A stretch of DNA of 64,000 nucleotides from Prorocentrum cordatum (Eukaryota; Sar; Dinophyceae; Prorocentrales; Prorocentraceae): positions 91,001-155,000 of the forward strand of contig CAUYUJ010015688.1 of the NCBI GenBank assembly GCA_963575745.1, in the 5' to 3' direction. The first letter of the stretch is position 1; the number at the start of each line of letters is the position of its first letter. Positions 18,873 to 29,769 of the stretch are shown here, one piece after another. The notes under the pieces are model-generated. The model ran no database searches, had not been told where the DNA came from, and saw only the letters and a program-made list of their open reading frames with translations. Position numbers and translations under genes: made by a program.

Positions 18873-20793
18873 TCAGACCAGCCCTTCGCCATCGCCGATG
18901 TCGAGGAAAGGGTCCTCGTCGGCGTCGTCGAGGCTGGTCGCCATGTGCCTAACCCCTCGCCCTGCAGGGGAGTCCATCGCGTGGTGCTCCACCACCTCTT
19001 CAGGCCTAACCCCTTCGCCTGGCAAGGGAGAAAGCAGACGAGCTGGCCGTCGTCTCCTCAGGCCTACTCGCCGTCGCACTGACGTGAGGCCTAACCCCTC
19101 GCCTCGCGGGGGAGTCAGCCGTGCGGGTCTCCATCGCATCCGCAGGCCTAACCCCTCGCCTGGCAGGGGGCAGAACCTCTACGTTGGCCGTCGTCTCCTC
19201 AGGCCTGTCCCCTCGCCTGGCAGGGGCTCCAACCATGCCGTCCACCTCTTTGTTGCGGGGCCTGACCCCTCGCCTCGCAGGGGACTCCGCCGCGCGGACT
19301 TCCACCTCATCCTCAGGCCTACCCCCTCGCCTGGCAGGGGTTTGAGATGCGCCGCTAGCCGTCGCCTCCTCAGGCCCACCCCCTCGCCTGACAGGGGTTG
19401 TGACCTCGCCGCCCAGCTCCATGTTGTGAGGCCTAACCCCTCGCCTCGCAGGGGGTCGCGCCGTGTGGTAGTCCACCTCGTAGCCAGGCCTGCCCCATCG
19501 CCTCGCAGGGGACAAGTCCGCCACATTGGTGAGCTCCTCCTCAGGCCTACCCCCTCGCCTGGCAAGGGCTTTGGCCTCGCCGTCCATTACGTTGCTGTGA
19601 GGCCTAACCCCTCGCCTCGCAGGGGAGTCCTCCGTGTTCGCCTTCACCTCGTACCCAGGCCTAACCCCTCGCCTGGCAGGGGAGCTGTCCTCCTCGTTAG
19701 CCGTTACCTCCTCAGGCCTAACCCCTCGCCTGGCAGGGGATACGCGTACCTTCCTCTTGCCAGCGATCCTGCGCCGAGGGCGAGAGCTTGCTGCCGAGGT
19801 CGCTGTGGCCACGGTCGCCGAGCTACTCGCTGTCGCGCCCATCCATGGCTTGCGCAGACGCACAGGAGTTGCAGAAGGCGTCCCACCAAGCGCCTGCGCC
19901 TCCTCGAGAGCTGCTTCCTCGGCCTCCGACGGTGGCCGCGATGGGGCGCTGGTACTGGGTCCAGCCTGATGCTGCCCATCTGCTGCTAGCCATCCGATAC
20001 GCTGCTGAAGGAAAACAGCTCGGTCCACATCATGATCTTCCTCGTCATCCTCACCCGCATGCGCAGGTCTACGTGGAAGTGGAGATCGAGGTCGATCTGG
20101 GGCACGTTCTCCCAGCAGCCTCCTGAACATGCTCTGCACCTGCGCGAGTGCCTGCATGTGCTGAAGTTCCAGGCGTACTCGCTCTTCATGCGGTGCTTGC
20201 CGCAGTCGCTGAATGAAAGCTTGACGCCTTTCGGCGGTGCGCCGCCATGCGCTCACACAGATATCGTCAACGATCTGCTGCAGCGTCCTGCCAGGAAAAA
20301 CTCTGAAGAGTAGTTGCCGAAGTGGATTGTTGCCGCCTTGCTTGAACATCGCTATAACGAAAGCAGCACACCATTCCAGCCACGGACCGCTGTTGGTCGC
20401 TGGACACGTGTAATCCTCGAACCATAGCGCTGCCCAGTGCCTGAGATCCGCTCGCATGTCCGCGTAGTCCTCTGCAGCTCGGTCCTCAGGTAGCACCGGC
20501 GGAGGCAGCCCCATGTCCGTCGGTGCGTCGACGCCCGCCTTGCTCTTGGTGGATATCCTTCGTCCAGCAGTGGCGACGGTGCCTGGGCGCTGCTGCGCGG
20601 CATCATCCAGGCCTTGCGTCCTAACAGCAAAACGAGGCGACGTAGCCTGGGGATGCTGCACCGCAGCCCCCAGGACTTGCGATCTAACGCCAGCTGATGG
20701 CGACGATTGAGCCTGGGGTGGCCAACTAGCAGCACCCAGGACTTGCGTTCTAACGCCTTCCAAGCTGTCCATGATGCCGCTGTTGCCCAGCAT
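18873..20793 (-). CDS. Unknown basic protein with 19-residue PARRGVRP repeats
   Basis: The longest non-transposon reading: ATG at 20793, open to 19006 (595 codons). A one-base insertion near 19030 changes the frame, and reading continues to a natural end at 18873. The N-terminus has three units of V-R-(T/S)-Q-(V/G)-L-G-A-A type (residues ~14-70). The middle (~85-320) is a mixed, partly helical domain (LRHWAALWFEDYTCPATN, LLFRVFPGRTLQQIVDDI, long Arg/Gln/Glu helix). The C-terminal half is ~14 copies of a 19-residue unit with core SPARRGVRP and acidic/polar spacer. The tail after the frameshift is acidic (DDADEDPFLDIGDGEGL). No family recognised; the strongly basic repeats suggest nucleic-acid binding (inference). 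The frameshift may be a sequencing error, as both sides keep the repeat pattern. The ATG is preceded by a splice-acceptor-like tract. Confidence 0.6.
18945..19742 (-). repeat. 57-bp tandem repeat, ~14 units, coding
   Basis: The core aggcctaacccctcgcctgg (plus strand) plus caggggag recurs every 57 bp: about 19144, 19201, 19258, 19315, 19372, 19429, 19486, 19543, 19600, 19657, 19714, with further units at ~19088, 19002 and 18947. The ~27-bp core is nearly invariant while the ~30-bp spacer varies freely. The core is a partial palindrome (CCCCT...AGGGG). Confidence 0.9.
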
Positions 20794-20811
20794 GGTGTTC
20801 GCATCCTCGAT

Positions 20812-20940
20812 CTGGGACAGGAGTAGGAGCAGGAGTAGAGAGAGGAGGATGAATGGGGAGGAGGAGGAAGCGGATGAGGATGAGGCGGAGGAGGGGGGGG
20901 GGGAGGGGGAAGGGGGGGGGGGAGAGGGAGGGGGCGCGCG
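20812..20940 (-). promoter_or_regulatory. Polypyrimidine tract and candidate splice acceptor before the repeat-protein gene
   Basis: Read on the minus strand, ~125 nt of almost pure C/T run into CTGTCCCAG, with the AG at 20813-20812 and the ATG 19-21 nt further on at 20793. This is what a 3' splice site looks like. In dinoflagellates a site directly before the start codon would be expected to accept the spliced leader in trans (inference). Confidence 0.55.
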
Positions 20941-21039
20941 CGGCCTGAGGGCGAACGGTCACGCCTTTTCGCCTCGCTGCCGCGCACAGGCACGGCCCCG
21001 CGGCCGCGAGGGGGCCCGATGCCGCGCGACCGCAGGCGC

Positions 21040-23460
21040 CTAGCACCCCGCAGCGCGGGGCGCTGGACACCCCCCACTCACCCCCAAGCCCTCGGGCCAG
21101 GCGGCGCCCCAGGAGCGGGCCCCGCGGAGACCGCCGGGGGCCCCGCCGCCGCCGATGCCCGAGGCGAATCCAGCAGCCCGGCCAGGCTCGGCCCCGCAGG
21201 GCCCCCCTGTGTCGGACGTGCGCAGGCCAGCGGCGCCGCTCAGCCCCGCGGCGGCGCGCCTCACCGCCGCGGCGCCGCATGCGTCATCCTCGCATCCGCC
21301 AGCAGGTCGGAGAGACCGCGGCAGGTGCCCCAGGCGGCGCCGCACTGGGAGCACTTCCACTCCTCTGGGAGCCGCAGCCTCCCGCCTGCCAGCTTCCGCG
21401 GCCAGTCCAGGGGGGGGCCCGACGACCTCGCCGACGAGCTCCCCGAAGTCGACCCACTCGGGCCTTGCCCGTCGCGGCCGCCCAGCACGTCGATGCAGGG
21501 GGCCTTCGCGCCGCCGAGCCGCTCTCCTGCCGCACCTCGGGCTCCGCCCCAGCATGCGTCGCCGCGTGCGCCGCGAGCGTCTGCGGCGCCGCCCAGCCCC
21601 TCGGAGGCGCGCCCCGTCGCTGCGGCGGCGCCTGCGCCCTCCTCGCCGCCGCCTGCAGGTCGGTGAGACAGCGGCAGCGGCCCCTGGTGGCGCCGCTCTG
21701 GCGGCGCTTCGCCTCCTGCCTGCCAGGCCAGGGGGAGGGCGGCGTCGGGCCGACCTCGCCGACGAGCACCTCGGCGCCCCCCTCTTGCCTTGCCCGCTGC
21801 GGCCGCCAATCGCGTCGAGGCAGGAGGCTTGCGCGCCGCCGCCGAGCCGCTCTTCTGCCGCGCCCCCAGCGCCGCCCCAGCATGCAGCGCCGCGTGCACC
21901 GCGAGCGTCTGGCCGACGGCTGTCGCGAGGTGCGAGGGCAGGCACATCGCGCGGCTCCGACGCCGCCGCCTCGGCGAGAGCCGCTTCGGGGCGGGGGCTT
22001 CGTGAATTCCTTTCGGGGCGTCCGCTATGGCCCCTGCCCCGCGCGGGTCGACCCTCGGCTCGGCCGCCGCCCGTGCCGCGCGCTCCCCGACCCTCTGGTC
22101 GAGTGACCAGTCCTGGGCAGGTCCAGCTGCAGCCCGCTCGCGTCGAAGGGCTTCGAACCTCCCCGCTCGACTGCGCAGCCTCGCAGCCGCGGCGGTAGGC
22201 CGCGAGGGGCGACCCAACCTTGCTCTTCACCGCATCGTCGGCCACTGCTGCGTCCGTCGCATCGCCCTCGCCCCCGCCTGCAGGTCGGTGAGACCGCGGC
22301 GAGGGCCCCTGGTGGCGCCGCATTGGCGGCGCTTCCACCCCGCAGAGAGCGTCGGCGCCCAGCCCGCTGCCCACAGAAGCCTGACCAGGGGACATATGAC
22401 ATCGCGCAGAACTCGCAAACTGGCTCCTCGGCGCCCCTGACACCACACCACGAGCAGCAGCGGCACCATCTCGAGGCCAACTCATCTAGGCGGGCCTGCC
22501 CCACGCGCTGTTTACCCCGTGGGTGCACCAGGGGGCAGGCTCCAGCAACGCACTTGGCGACTGAGCCCAGCCCCACGCGCTGTTCACCTCGCGGGTGCCC
22601 CTGGGGACTGGGACTTGCGTTCTAGCAACCGACGGGCTCTGCAGCCCATGCTCCTCTGCGTCCTGGTGGAAGTGCCCCTGCTGGTGATGCTCGAAACCCA
22701 GCTCGTCGTCCTCGCCCCTGCCTGCAGGCCGATAAGACCGCGGCAGGGCCCCCTGGTGGCGCCGCACTGGTAGCTCTTCCACCCCTCTAGGAGCCGCCGC
22801 GCCCATCCCACTCGTCGCCGAAGCCAGGCCGACTTCGCTGAGATGGTCCTCGGCGCCACAGATGCCCATCGACTCGACCCCTTCCCGCCAGGTCCGACGC
22901 GTGCATCGGTGTGGGAAGCCCGTGCGCCGCTGAGCCGCTCCTCTGCAGCGCCGCCAGCACCGCTCCAGCACGCAGCGTCACGTGCGCCGCGAACCTCTGG
23001 CCGACGACGCCCGCGAGGTGAAAGGGCAAGCACATCGCGCGGCTCCGACGACTTCGCCTTGGCAAGCGCCGCTTCGGGGCGGGGGCTTCGCGAGTTCCTT
23101 TCGGAGCGCCCGCCATGGCCCCCGCCCCTCGCGGCTCGACCCTCGGCTCGGCCACCGCCATCGCCATGTGCTCCCCGTGCCTCTGGCTGACCGAGCACAG
23201 GTCGAGGCGCCAGTCCTGGGCAGGGCCGCCAACGTGCCGCATGCGCCGGGGGACTCTTCACCGCGCCGCGCGGCTCCGCAGCTTCGCAGCCGCGGCGGTG
23301 GGCCGCGAGGAGCGATGCGACCTTGCCTCGCGCCGTCTCGTCGGCCGCTGCGGCTCCCGCTTTGTCCTCGCCCCCGCCGGCAAGTCGGTGAGACCGCGGC
23401 GGGGCCCCTTGTGGCGCCACGCTGGCGGCTCTTCCATCCCGCTGGGAGCCGCCGCGTCGG
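21040..23460 (-). repeat. Five degenerate copies of a zinc-finger-like coding module
   Basis: Related blocks at about 21297-21375, 21650-21720, 22265-22345, 22715-22790 and 23370-23460 encode, on the minus strand, the pattern W-K-x-x-Q-C-G-A-x-x-G-x-C-R-G-L-x-D-L-x-A-x-A-R. The best copies read EEWKCSQCGAAWGTCRGL (21.3 kb) and EGWKSYQCGATRGPCRGL (22.7 kb). A second shared block (C-W-x-G-A-x-G-A-A-x-E-R-L) lies near 21.53, 21.86 and 22.95 kb. Spacings of 353, 615, 450 and 655 bp are irregular. Long minus-strand readings cross the region (22485-21040, 23420-22584, 22217-21261) but frames shift between units. It may be a decayed repeat-protein gene or the tail of the LINE transcript. Confidence 0.6.
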
Positions 23461-23466
23461 GTCCGC

Positions 23467-24129
23467 TCATCGTCGAGGCAGGACCAACCGCCTCCGCCAC
23501 ATCGGTGTCCATAGCCTCCTCAACTTGAACTGGCACCCGCGATTCCATGCGGCACCCTGGGTGGACATCAGCGTGGTGGCATCGCTGCTGCCCTCAACGA
23601 TGCCGCGCACCTCGACTGCCACTCTGCTGAACAACTTGGGCGCCATCCTGCTCTCTTGCCAGCTTCGCCTTGCCCGATAGGCCGGCGGCTCACGGCGCCT
23701 GGTCAAGCTGCTGGCACGCGCCGCTCCTGTGGCCCCGCAGCAGAGGCGCGCCGCCAGCGGCATATTCCTCTCCAGCTGCGCGCCCACCTGCGGCTCGATC
23801 CTCGCGAGCCGACGGCATGGCAAGCCGCGGGCCCTCATGGCCCTGTTCGCCTTCATCGCCTCCTCCAGGATGGGGCCTGGGCGCTCGCCCTGGCGACTCT
23901 GGCACCTGCAATGCGTGCGCCACTGCTCCCCTGGGGCGCCGCGCAGGTTGCGCGTGTTGCAGGCGCCCCCCCTCCTCTCTGCACGGCCCCCCACTGCGCC
24001 CGGTGGCTTCGCCTTCCTGTGACGCGCGTCGCTGCCCCGGACCCAACTGCCCACAGCGCTGCGCCACATAGCAACCACGTCCACAAGGCTACGCTCAACC
24101 TGCAGCTTGGCGCGGTCCTCCTCTGCAGT
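23467..24129 (-). pseudogene. LINE-type element, region after RNase H
   Basis: Minus frames 24084-23467 and 24067-23690 are open but Arg/Gly/Ala rich, with no motif. Position suggests the C-terminus or 3' UTR of the LINE. Confidence 0.3.
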
Positions 24130-24861
24130 CTAGCCTGCCTCCGCTGCTAACCTGGCTGTCATGTCTGCGTACTTGTTGCCCAGCCAGCCGCGGTGCGTCA
24201 CCGCGCCCTGGCGCGCCTGCTGCGGTGTCTGATGTGCTCGCATCCACCGCGCGCGCACGCCGCCCTCGCCCGCGCCTCCTAGGTCGTCGATAAGGTCCCA
24301 GGCCACGCGCCGCAGGTGCGCCCACGTGTGACTATAGCACGTAATGCCTGAACGCCCAGCCTTCATGACCCCGTTGTAAACGCACTTGGAGTCCACGACC
24401 GCCGCGATCGGAGCAACCCCCAACCGCGCGAGCATGATCAGGGTCATGAGCTCCCCGCCGTTGATGCCCACGCACGGCTCGCACAACTGCCCCGCAACCG
24501 ACATGAGGCACTCATCCCCGTCGGGCTTCAGCGCCACCAAGCCCCAACCCACGGGCGCGTAGCCGTCGAAGTCCACGTCGAAGGCCGACCCGTCCAAGTA
24601 GACCTCCCCTGGCGGCACGACTCCATCATGCTGTCCTCGCCAGCATATGTTGCTGGACGGTGCAGGCCTGCGTAGTCCCGACTGGGCTGGCCATAGGCAC
24701 CTCTCCAGCAGCAGCTCCACCTCCTTCATGTCCGATCTGGCTCTCGAGGAGAACACCACGGCTGGCGCGGTCAACACCTCCTGCCAACCGCTGCAGTTGC
24801 AATGCCTGTGCAACAGCGTGCCTCTCGCCCCACAGCGCAGGGGCGCATCCGATGCCGCCAT
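24130..24861 (-). pseudogene. LINE-type element: zinc-binding and RNase H domain
   Basis: This reading (243 codons) keeps the full RNase H signature: Asp in VYLDGSAFDVDF (~residue 90), Glu in INGGELMTLIML, Asp in AAVVDSKCVYNGV, His in WMRAHQTP and Asp in GNKYADMTARLA. Before it, C-G-A-R-G-T-L-L-H-R-H-C-N-C resembles the zinc-binding segment found between RT and RNase H in LINEs. RNase H removes template RNA after first-strand synthesis. This is the best-preserved domain of the element, but upstream parts are frameshifted, so it is unlikely to be expressed intact. Confidence 0.8.
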
Positions 24862-24888
24862 GCCTGCATCTGCCTTCCTCGCTTGCGT

Positions 24889-25515
24889 TTATTGCCCGTG
24901 AGTGACCGGCGACGCTACGTAACTCTTCTCCTTCGCGGTGGGCCTGACCCTCTTGCTGGCGCGCTGTCCTGGCCCACATTGTTCGCGCATGCTGCTGGCC
25001 GCGCCCGGCGCCGTGTGCCGCGCGAGCGGCTCGAGGACTCCGCCGCTGGCGAGGTGCTCGCAGCCTGGCGATGCGGCCACTTGCTGCCACTGCCACTGCT
25101 CGATGGTCCTCAGCAGCAGCTTCTTGACTACCAAAAGGGCGGTATCGAACGGCCTCAAGATCGACCCGTCGTGGCACCTCCACCGCTCGCGGTCAGTGAC
25201 GCGCCGGCCGACGCGCCTCAAAGCCACCACCACCGCCGACATCGGGCCCTGAACCTGCACCCGCTGCATGGCCCTGTCGTCGGACAGGCAGAAGTCCATC
25301 ATGTGAAACGGGGCCCAGCCTTCCCAGTGCGCTCGAAGCAGCATCGTCACGGGCGCCAGCGTCGCTTGGATGACGGGATCCAAGCCTGGCTGCAGCATCA
25401 GGGAGAGCGTGCGCGACCTGCCCGCCGCGCTGGGGGCCGTCGCGCAGAAGGCCATGCTCCTGGCCTTGTCCAGCTCGCCCCCCGCCCTCCTCGTCACCTT
25501 GCCGTTCCTGAGCAT
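24889..25515 (-). pseudogene. LINE-type element: post-RT (thumb/connection) region
   Basis: Open for 208 codons with helical segments (RSRTLSLMLQPGLDPVIQAT, FDTALLVVKKLLLRTIEQWQ). No named motif; the assignment follows from position between RT and RNase H. Confidence 0.5.
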
Positions 25516-25526
25516 TCCGGACCTCC

Positions 25527-26876
25527 TCAGCCTCTGCTGCGCAGCGCAGCCTGCAACCTCTGCCCCCTCACAATTCTGCCTATCCTCTTGCCCCCGCTGA
25601 AATCGACGCCCAGGTTCCGCTCCTGCTCGGCGTCGGTCACTCCCAGCGGCCTCCTCAGGCGATGCGCATCTGCCGCGCGCACCTTCGGCTGGTTTGCCAG
25701 GGTGCGCGACTTTTTCGTCGCGGCTTGCAGGTCGGCCTCGTCCAGCAGTGCCTTGAGCCTGAAGACCGCGTCCCCAACCTCCCGAGCCGTCCTCGCCAAG
25801 CTGCCTGTCCTCCTGGCAATGACGTCGTCGACCACGACCGTGAGCTCCACCGTCGGATGCGCCCCGCGTAGCCTATCCAACGGAGCCAGGAGCAGCATCT
25901 TGAGCATGATCGTGGCAAACCCATCCCCTGGCAATTCTGCTTGGTCCACCTGAAGCTCATCTCCACACCCGCGCCGAGTGTCAACCGTCGAGGCGAGCGG
26001 TACAAGTCGATCTGCAACTTCAGCGGCCACAACGGCTTCCTTGACAAAGTGGCGGTGATGTACTTGCTCGCGCGCCTCCTGCAGGTCCAGCATCGCGAGC
26101 ACCGAGACCCACGCATCTGGATCACGCGGTTGGCGTCCGTTGGCCGTCGCCCACTCGCACCCAGCTGCCTGCTGCCACGCTGCTCGTTCGCATCACCGAC
26201 CTCGGACGGCCCAGAAGAAGGGCCTGTCGTTGCGCTTCTCCCACTCCAGCACCATGATGATAGCGATTGGCCTCGCCCTTCCCAGCCGCTTCGCGAGGAA
26301 GCACGCCTTGGTGGTGAGGCTGGGCCACTCCGCTGCTCTTTCCACCTCCATCAGGATGCCTGTCAGCGTCTCCAGCGCCCCATCGCACAGCTCCAGCAGC
26401 TGCGTCGGCCGAATGCCCTCAAAGGAAGCTACAGCGCCTCGCCGAACCGACCTCAGGCACTTCTTCAAGTCTTCCAACGATGGCCTGGGAGGGCGCTCGC
26501 CCAAGTCCATGGGCCATCGCGCGCTAACCTGCTCACATTCGACTCTCCAGGGCCTCCGCCACTCATCTTCCAACTGGCGTATCTCGACCTCCTGGCTGGC
26601 TGGTGTGCCCCGCGCCTGCCCCTGGTCAGCTGGGCTGCCCTGCCGACCGATGGGCACCCGCGTGGCGGCATGTAGCCCTCCTGCTCCTCCCCGCAGCTGT
26701 AGCTGAACCCGCTCGTCGAACTGCCGCCCCCTGTTATCGAGGTCCCGCTGCGCTAATGCTTGAGCATCGGCGCGTGCCTGCTCAGCTATCCAGCACAGCA
26801 CCCCAGCGGGCGCGCGGATGACCCCCTCGTCCTGCGCTGCCTCCCACCACTGCAGCGCGGCCCCTGCCAAGCCCAC
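25527..26876 (-). pseudogene. LINE-type reverse transcriptase (frameshifted)
   Basis: The frame from 26876 gives the RT N-terminal part: PSLEDLKKCLRSVRRGAVAS, FEGIRPTQLLELCDGALETL, then RAAEWPSLTTKACFLAKRLG and RPIAIIMVLEW (motifs 0-2 region). The frame from 26102 gives VELTVVVDDVIARRTGSLAR, with V-D-D as motif C (usually F/Y-x-D-D), then LLDEADLQAATKKSRTLA and RNLGVDFSGGKR, the fingers-thumb block of this LINE group (recalled). Motif A between them is unclear because of a frame break near 26120. It would copy element RNA at a nicked target site. Confidence 0.7.
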
Positions 26877-26879
26877 GGA

Positions 26880-27440
26880 GTGGTCGGCGCTGAAGGCCTG
26901 CCCCTGAGCAGCCCTGGCCCGCAGCCGCTGGGGCGCACCCTCGCCAGGCGGGGGGGGGGGAGGGGGGGGCTCCTCGGCGCCATCGTCTGCTCATGGGGCC
27001 TCTGGCCCCGCGCCGCCGCCCTCGAGCAGTGGACCACCCTGGCCATCCAGGCAGACTCCGCCGTGACCCCTGGCGACCTCATTTCTTTGACAGATGACTG
27101 CAGCGCTTACTTGGTGACAGCGCGATCCGAACGCCCGACGTGCTTCTGAGCATGTTCCCCCACTTGAAATATTTGCACCAGGTCTTGCGCCGCTGCCGCG
27201 AGGAAGCTGCGCCAGGCCATCGTCAGCGCCGTGGGCTGACCAATCGTGCTGTCGCCCCCCGCTGCGTCTCCTCGCGCGGCATCAAGAACTCGTTGCACAG
27301 ACTGGCCAACTTCGGCCAACGTGGCCTCCTGGTCGGACTTGCAGCGGCCCGACGGCCTCACCGTGGGGAAGAGCTTCGGCGCCTGCGCGACCAGCAACCA
27401 CGGCCGTGCCCCAAGGGCCTCGACCTTCAGGATGAGGCGC
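26880..27440 (-). pseudogene. LINE-type element: endonuclease-RT linker
   Basis: The frame from 27679 (used after the shift near 27440) reads CFPPRLILKVEALGARPWLL, then KLFPTVRPSG, and helices AEVGQSVQRVLDAA and LTMAWRSFLAAAAQDLVQIF, as expected after the APE domain. Below 27107 two GC-rich frames compete and no motif is visible. Confidence 0.5.
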
Positions 27441-28260
27441 GGTGGGAAACACGGGCGATCCTGGCACCACCTGCACGCTGACAACCTGCATCTCGCGCGA
27501 GACCAGGAAGAAGTCAATGATCCTGCCCGAGGCGGCGCAGGTCGCCACCGCTGGTCTCGCAACCTCCGCGTCGAAGCACTCCAGGAGATCGCTCTGCGCC
27601 AGCTCGTCGCACTCTGCGTTGAAATCGCCAGCCATGATGAACGGCCTCCTAAACTGCTTGAGACATCGCGCCAGATCACGCAAAGCCTTCCTGTTGGTCA
27701 GGTTCATCCCGGCGCCCGCCTCCAGGTACACGTTGACAAGCAGGACTCCTCTTTTGCACGCCCCCGAGTAGCATGCCACGCGTGCCCTGCCTGGCGCCAC
27801 CGCTGCTGGTTTCACCTTCAGCTCCGCCAAACCATGCATCTCCTTTAACCATCGTCAGCAACCCTCCTGTGCCTAGGCCTCCTGCCTCAGACGCGATTGC
27901 TGCCGTGCACCGTCCTCTCCAGCCTGCTGCTCGCACCTGGGCCTCCGCGTCGCTGCTCCTGCCCGCCGTCAGCCTGGTTCCCTGGAACAGCATCGCGTCG
28001 CAGCCCTGCATCTCCTCCACCTCCATGCACTTGTCCAAATTGCTCAAGGCGTTGGAGTTGAGGATGGCCACCTGCCACTCCTCGCCCTGCTTGTCGCGCC
28101 CACGGCGCCGCGGCAGCTGCCCTGGCCCTGCTTTTGCCTGCTGCGCAGCGAGCCCTCTCAAGGGCGTGCTCGCTGCTGCTGGGCCTCCGAGGAAGCAACT
28201 CGGGCAGGCCCCTGATGTTGCGTCACCGGGATGGCAGACCCTCTCGCAATGACCTATGCC
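27282..28260 (-). pseudogene. LINE-type APE endonuclease domain (degenerate)
   Basis: The frame from 28377 contains WQVAILNSNALSNLDK (Asn motif) and AMLFQGTRLTAG. The family motif is L-Q-E-T; here the catalytic Glu is Gly (GGA, one transition from GAA). The frame from 27839 contains RPFIMAGDFNAECDEL (the G-D-F-N catalytic motif) and SGRIIDFFLVSREM. The final S-D-H motif is not intact: near 27440 another frame reads Q-D-R-P. The domain belongs to the exonuclease-endonuclease-phosphatase fold that nicks target DNA. Two frameshifts and the lost Glu make it inactive. Confidence 0.75.
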
Positions 28261-28497
28261 CTCCTGTGGTGCGGGGGGCCTCACGTCCGTGCCCGCAGCC
28301 TCGTCAACTTGAGCTGGCTGTTTTCCACGATTCCGCGCGGCCGCCTGGCTGGGCATCGAGGCGCCAGTCCCGCGCACACAGGGAAGAACCTCGAGGCCGC
28401 CTCTGTCATCCCGCGCCCGCGAGGTTGGACCTCCTGGGCCAGCGGGGGCGGCGCGGACCCGATCCTGTGGCCCTCCATCACCACGTGGAGCAGCGCA

Positions 28498-29253
28498 TTA
28501 CTCTTGCCGCGGCCTCTCCGCCAGCCGCGAGCACGCCTGCTGCAGCACCTCGACGCAGCGTCTGTGCTTGTCTGGTTGGGTGGCTCCATCAGGCGCCGCT
28601 GCAGCACCTGCGAGCCATGCCGCCTCTTCCTCGGAGAGGGGTGGGGCTTCTTCGTCCACGGCCATCGCAGGTGCTGCTGGCTCAGCCCCGCTCCCTGGCA
28701 CTGCTCCTGGAGCATCTGCGGGCTGCCCTGGTGCTCCTGGCGATGCTGCGCCCCCGTCGCCCCCGCCGGCAGCAGATGGCTCACCACCAGGAGCTGCAAA
28801 CACCTCCTCAGCAGCCCCCCGCTCCAGGTCGGACGCCAGCTTGGCGAGGCCCGCTGCCGGCCGAAGCACCTCGAAGCTGGCTCCCACTCGGCCTGCGAGG
28901 TGCACGCGCTGCACGCGGAGCGCGTCCACGTCGTTGGCGACGCCTCGACTCGGCCCTTCTGCAGCAACGCGCGCCTGGACCTCGACCTGGTACGCGCGAA
29001 CCGCCTCCTCAGCCTGCTTGGCCTCCTGCACCTCGGCGCGCGCCGCCTGCAGTGCTGCCTGGCACCGCTGCTCCTCAGTCTCCGCTGCGACCAGCGTGGC
29101 CGCCGCCTTCTCGGCGCGGAGGTTGGCCTCGCGCAGCTGCGCAACAGTGGGCTTGGCGCGGTCCCGCGACTCGCGGGCTGACCGCAGCTGCGCCTCCACG
29201 TCCGCGAGCGCCTCCTCCCAGTGGCCCGACGAGCAGTCGCACTCCGTCTCGAG
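28498..29253 (-). pseudogene. LINE-type element: coiled-coil region
   Basis: The frame continues past an in-frame TGA at 29254 as LETECDCSSGHWEEALADVE, then MEAQLRSARESRDRAK-type heptads to about residue 80 (Ala/Glu/Arg-rich coiled coil), followed by a Gly/Ala/Pro-rich acidic linker ending at 28498. Such coiled coils are typical of the RNA-binding/oligomerising N-terminal part of LINE proteins. Confidence 0.6.
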
Positions 29254-29693
29254 TCACTTCTTCTTGCGCAGCCACTTCTCGACCTGGCTCGGCCCTTTGG
29301 TCCAGGGCCGCGCATTCTCCTGGCCAGCCCCAGCTCCTGCCCTGGCGGGTGTGTCCTCCAAGGCCTTGACCTTTGCCTGGAGGGCGTTCTCCCGCTCTTC
29401 GACCGCCTTGAGCTTCGCCGCCAGGGAGGCCGCCTGCTGCTTCGCGCCCGCGCCAACCGCCGACCAGGCACCTCCAGCACGCGGCGCATGGCAGTGGGGG
29501 TCGCGGCAATGGGTGTGGAAGCCGAACAAATCGCCCAGCCCACACACCCAGCACTTCCACGTCGGCCCATCGGGCGCCCCCTACTTGCTGCCTGCCGTCC
29601 GCGACCGCGTGCCCGCGCCGTTGCCCGACTGGGGCTGGGGCCCGCGCTGGCGCCCTGCTGCACGCCCACCACCTGATCCAGAGCCGCCCGCCA
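29254..29693 (-). pseudogene. LINE-type element: N-terminus with Cys/His finger
   Basis: ATG at 29693 gives MAGGSGSGGGRAAGRQ, interrupted by an in-frame TAG near 29583; the same frame goes on as TWKCWVCGLGDLFGFHTHC and R-D-P-H-C-H. The C-x2-C ... H-x-H-C-x4-C-H spacing looks like a zinc finger. A Lys/Glu coiled coil follows (AASLAAKLKAVEERENALQA) and stops at TGA 29254. The ATG lies 77 nt downstream of the spliced leader, as expected for the 5' UTR of a trans-spliced mRNA. Confidence 0.6.
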
Positions 29694-29769
29694 TCTGCGC
29701 ACCTCGCGCGCCGATGAGAGCCAGCCGCGGACTGGCGGTATCCACGTGTTCCCCTGTGGAACAAAGCTT

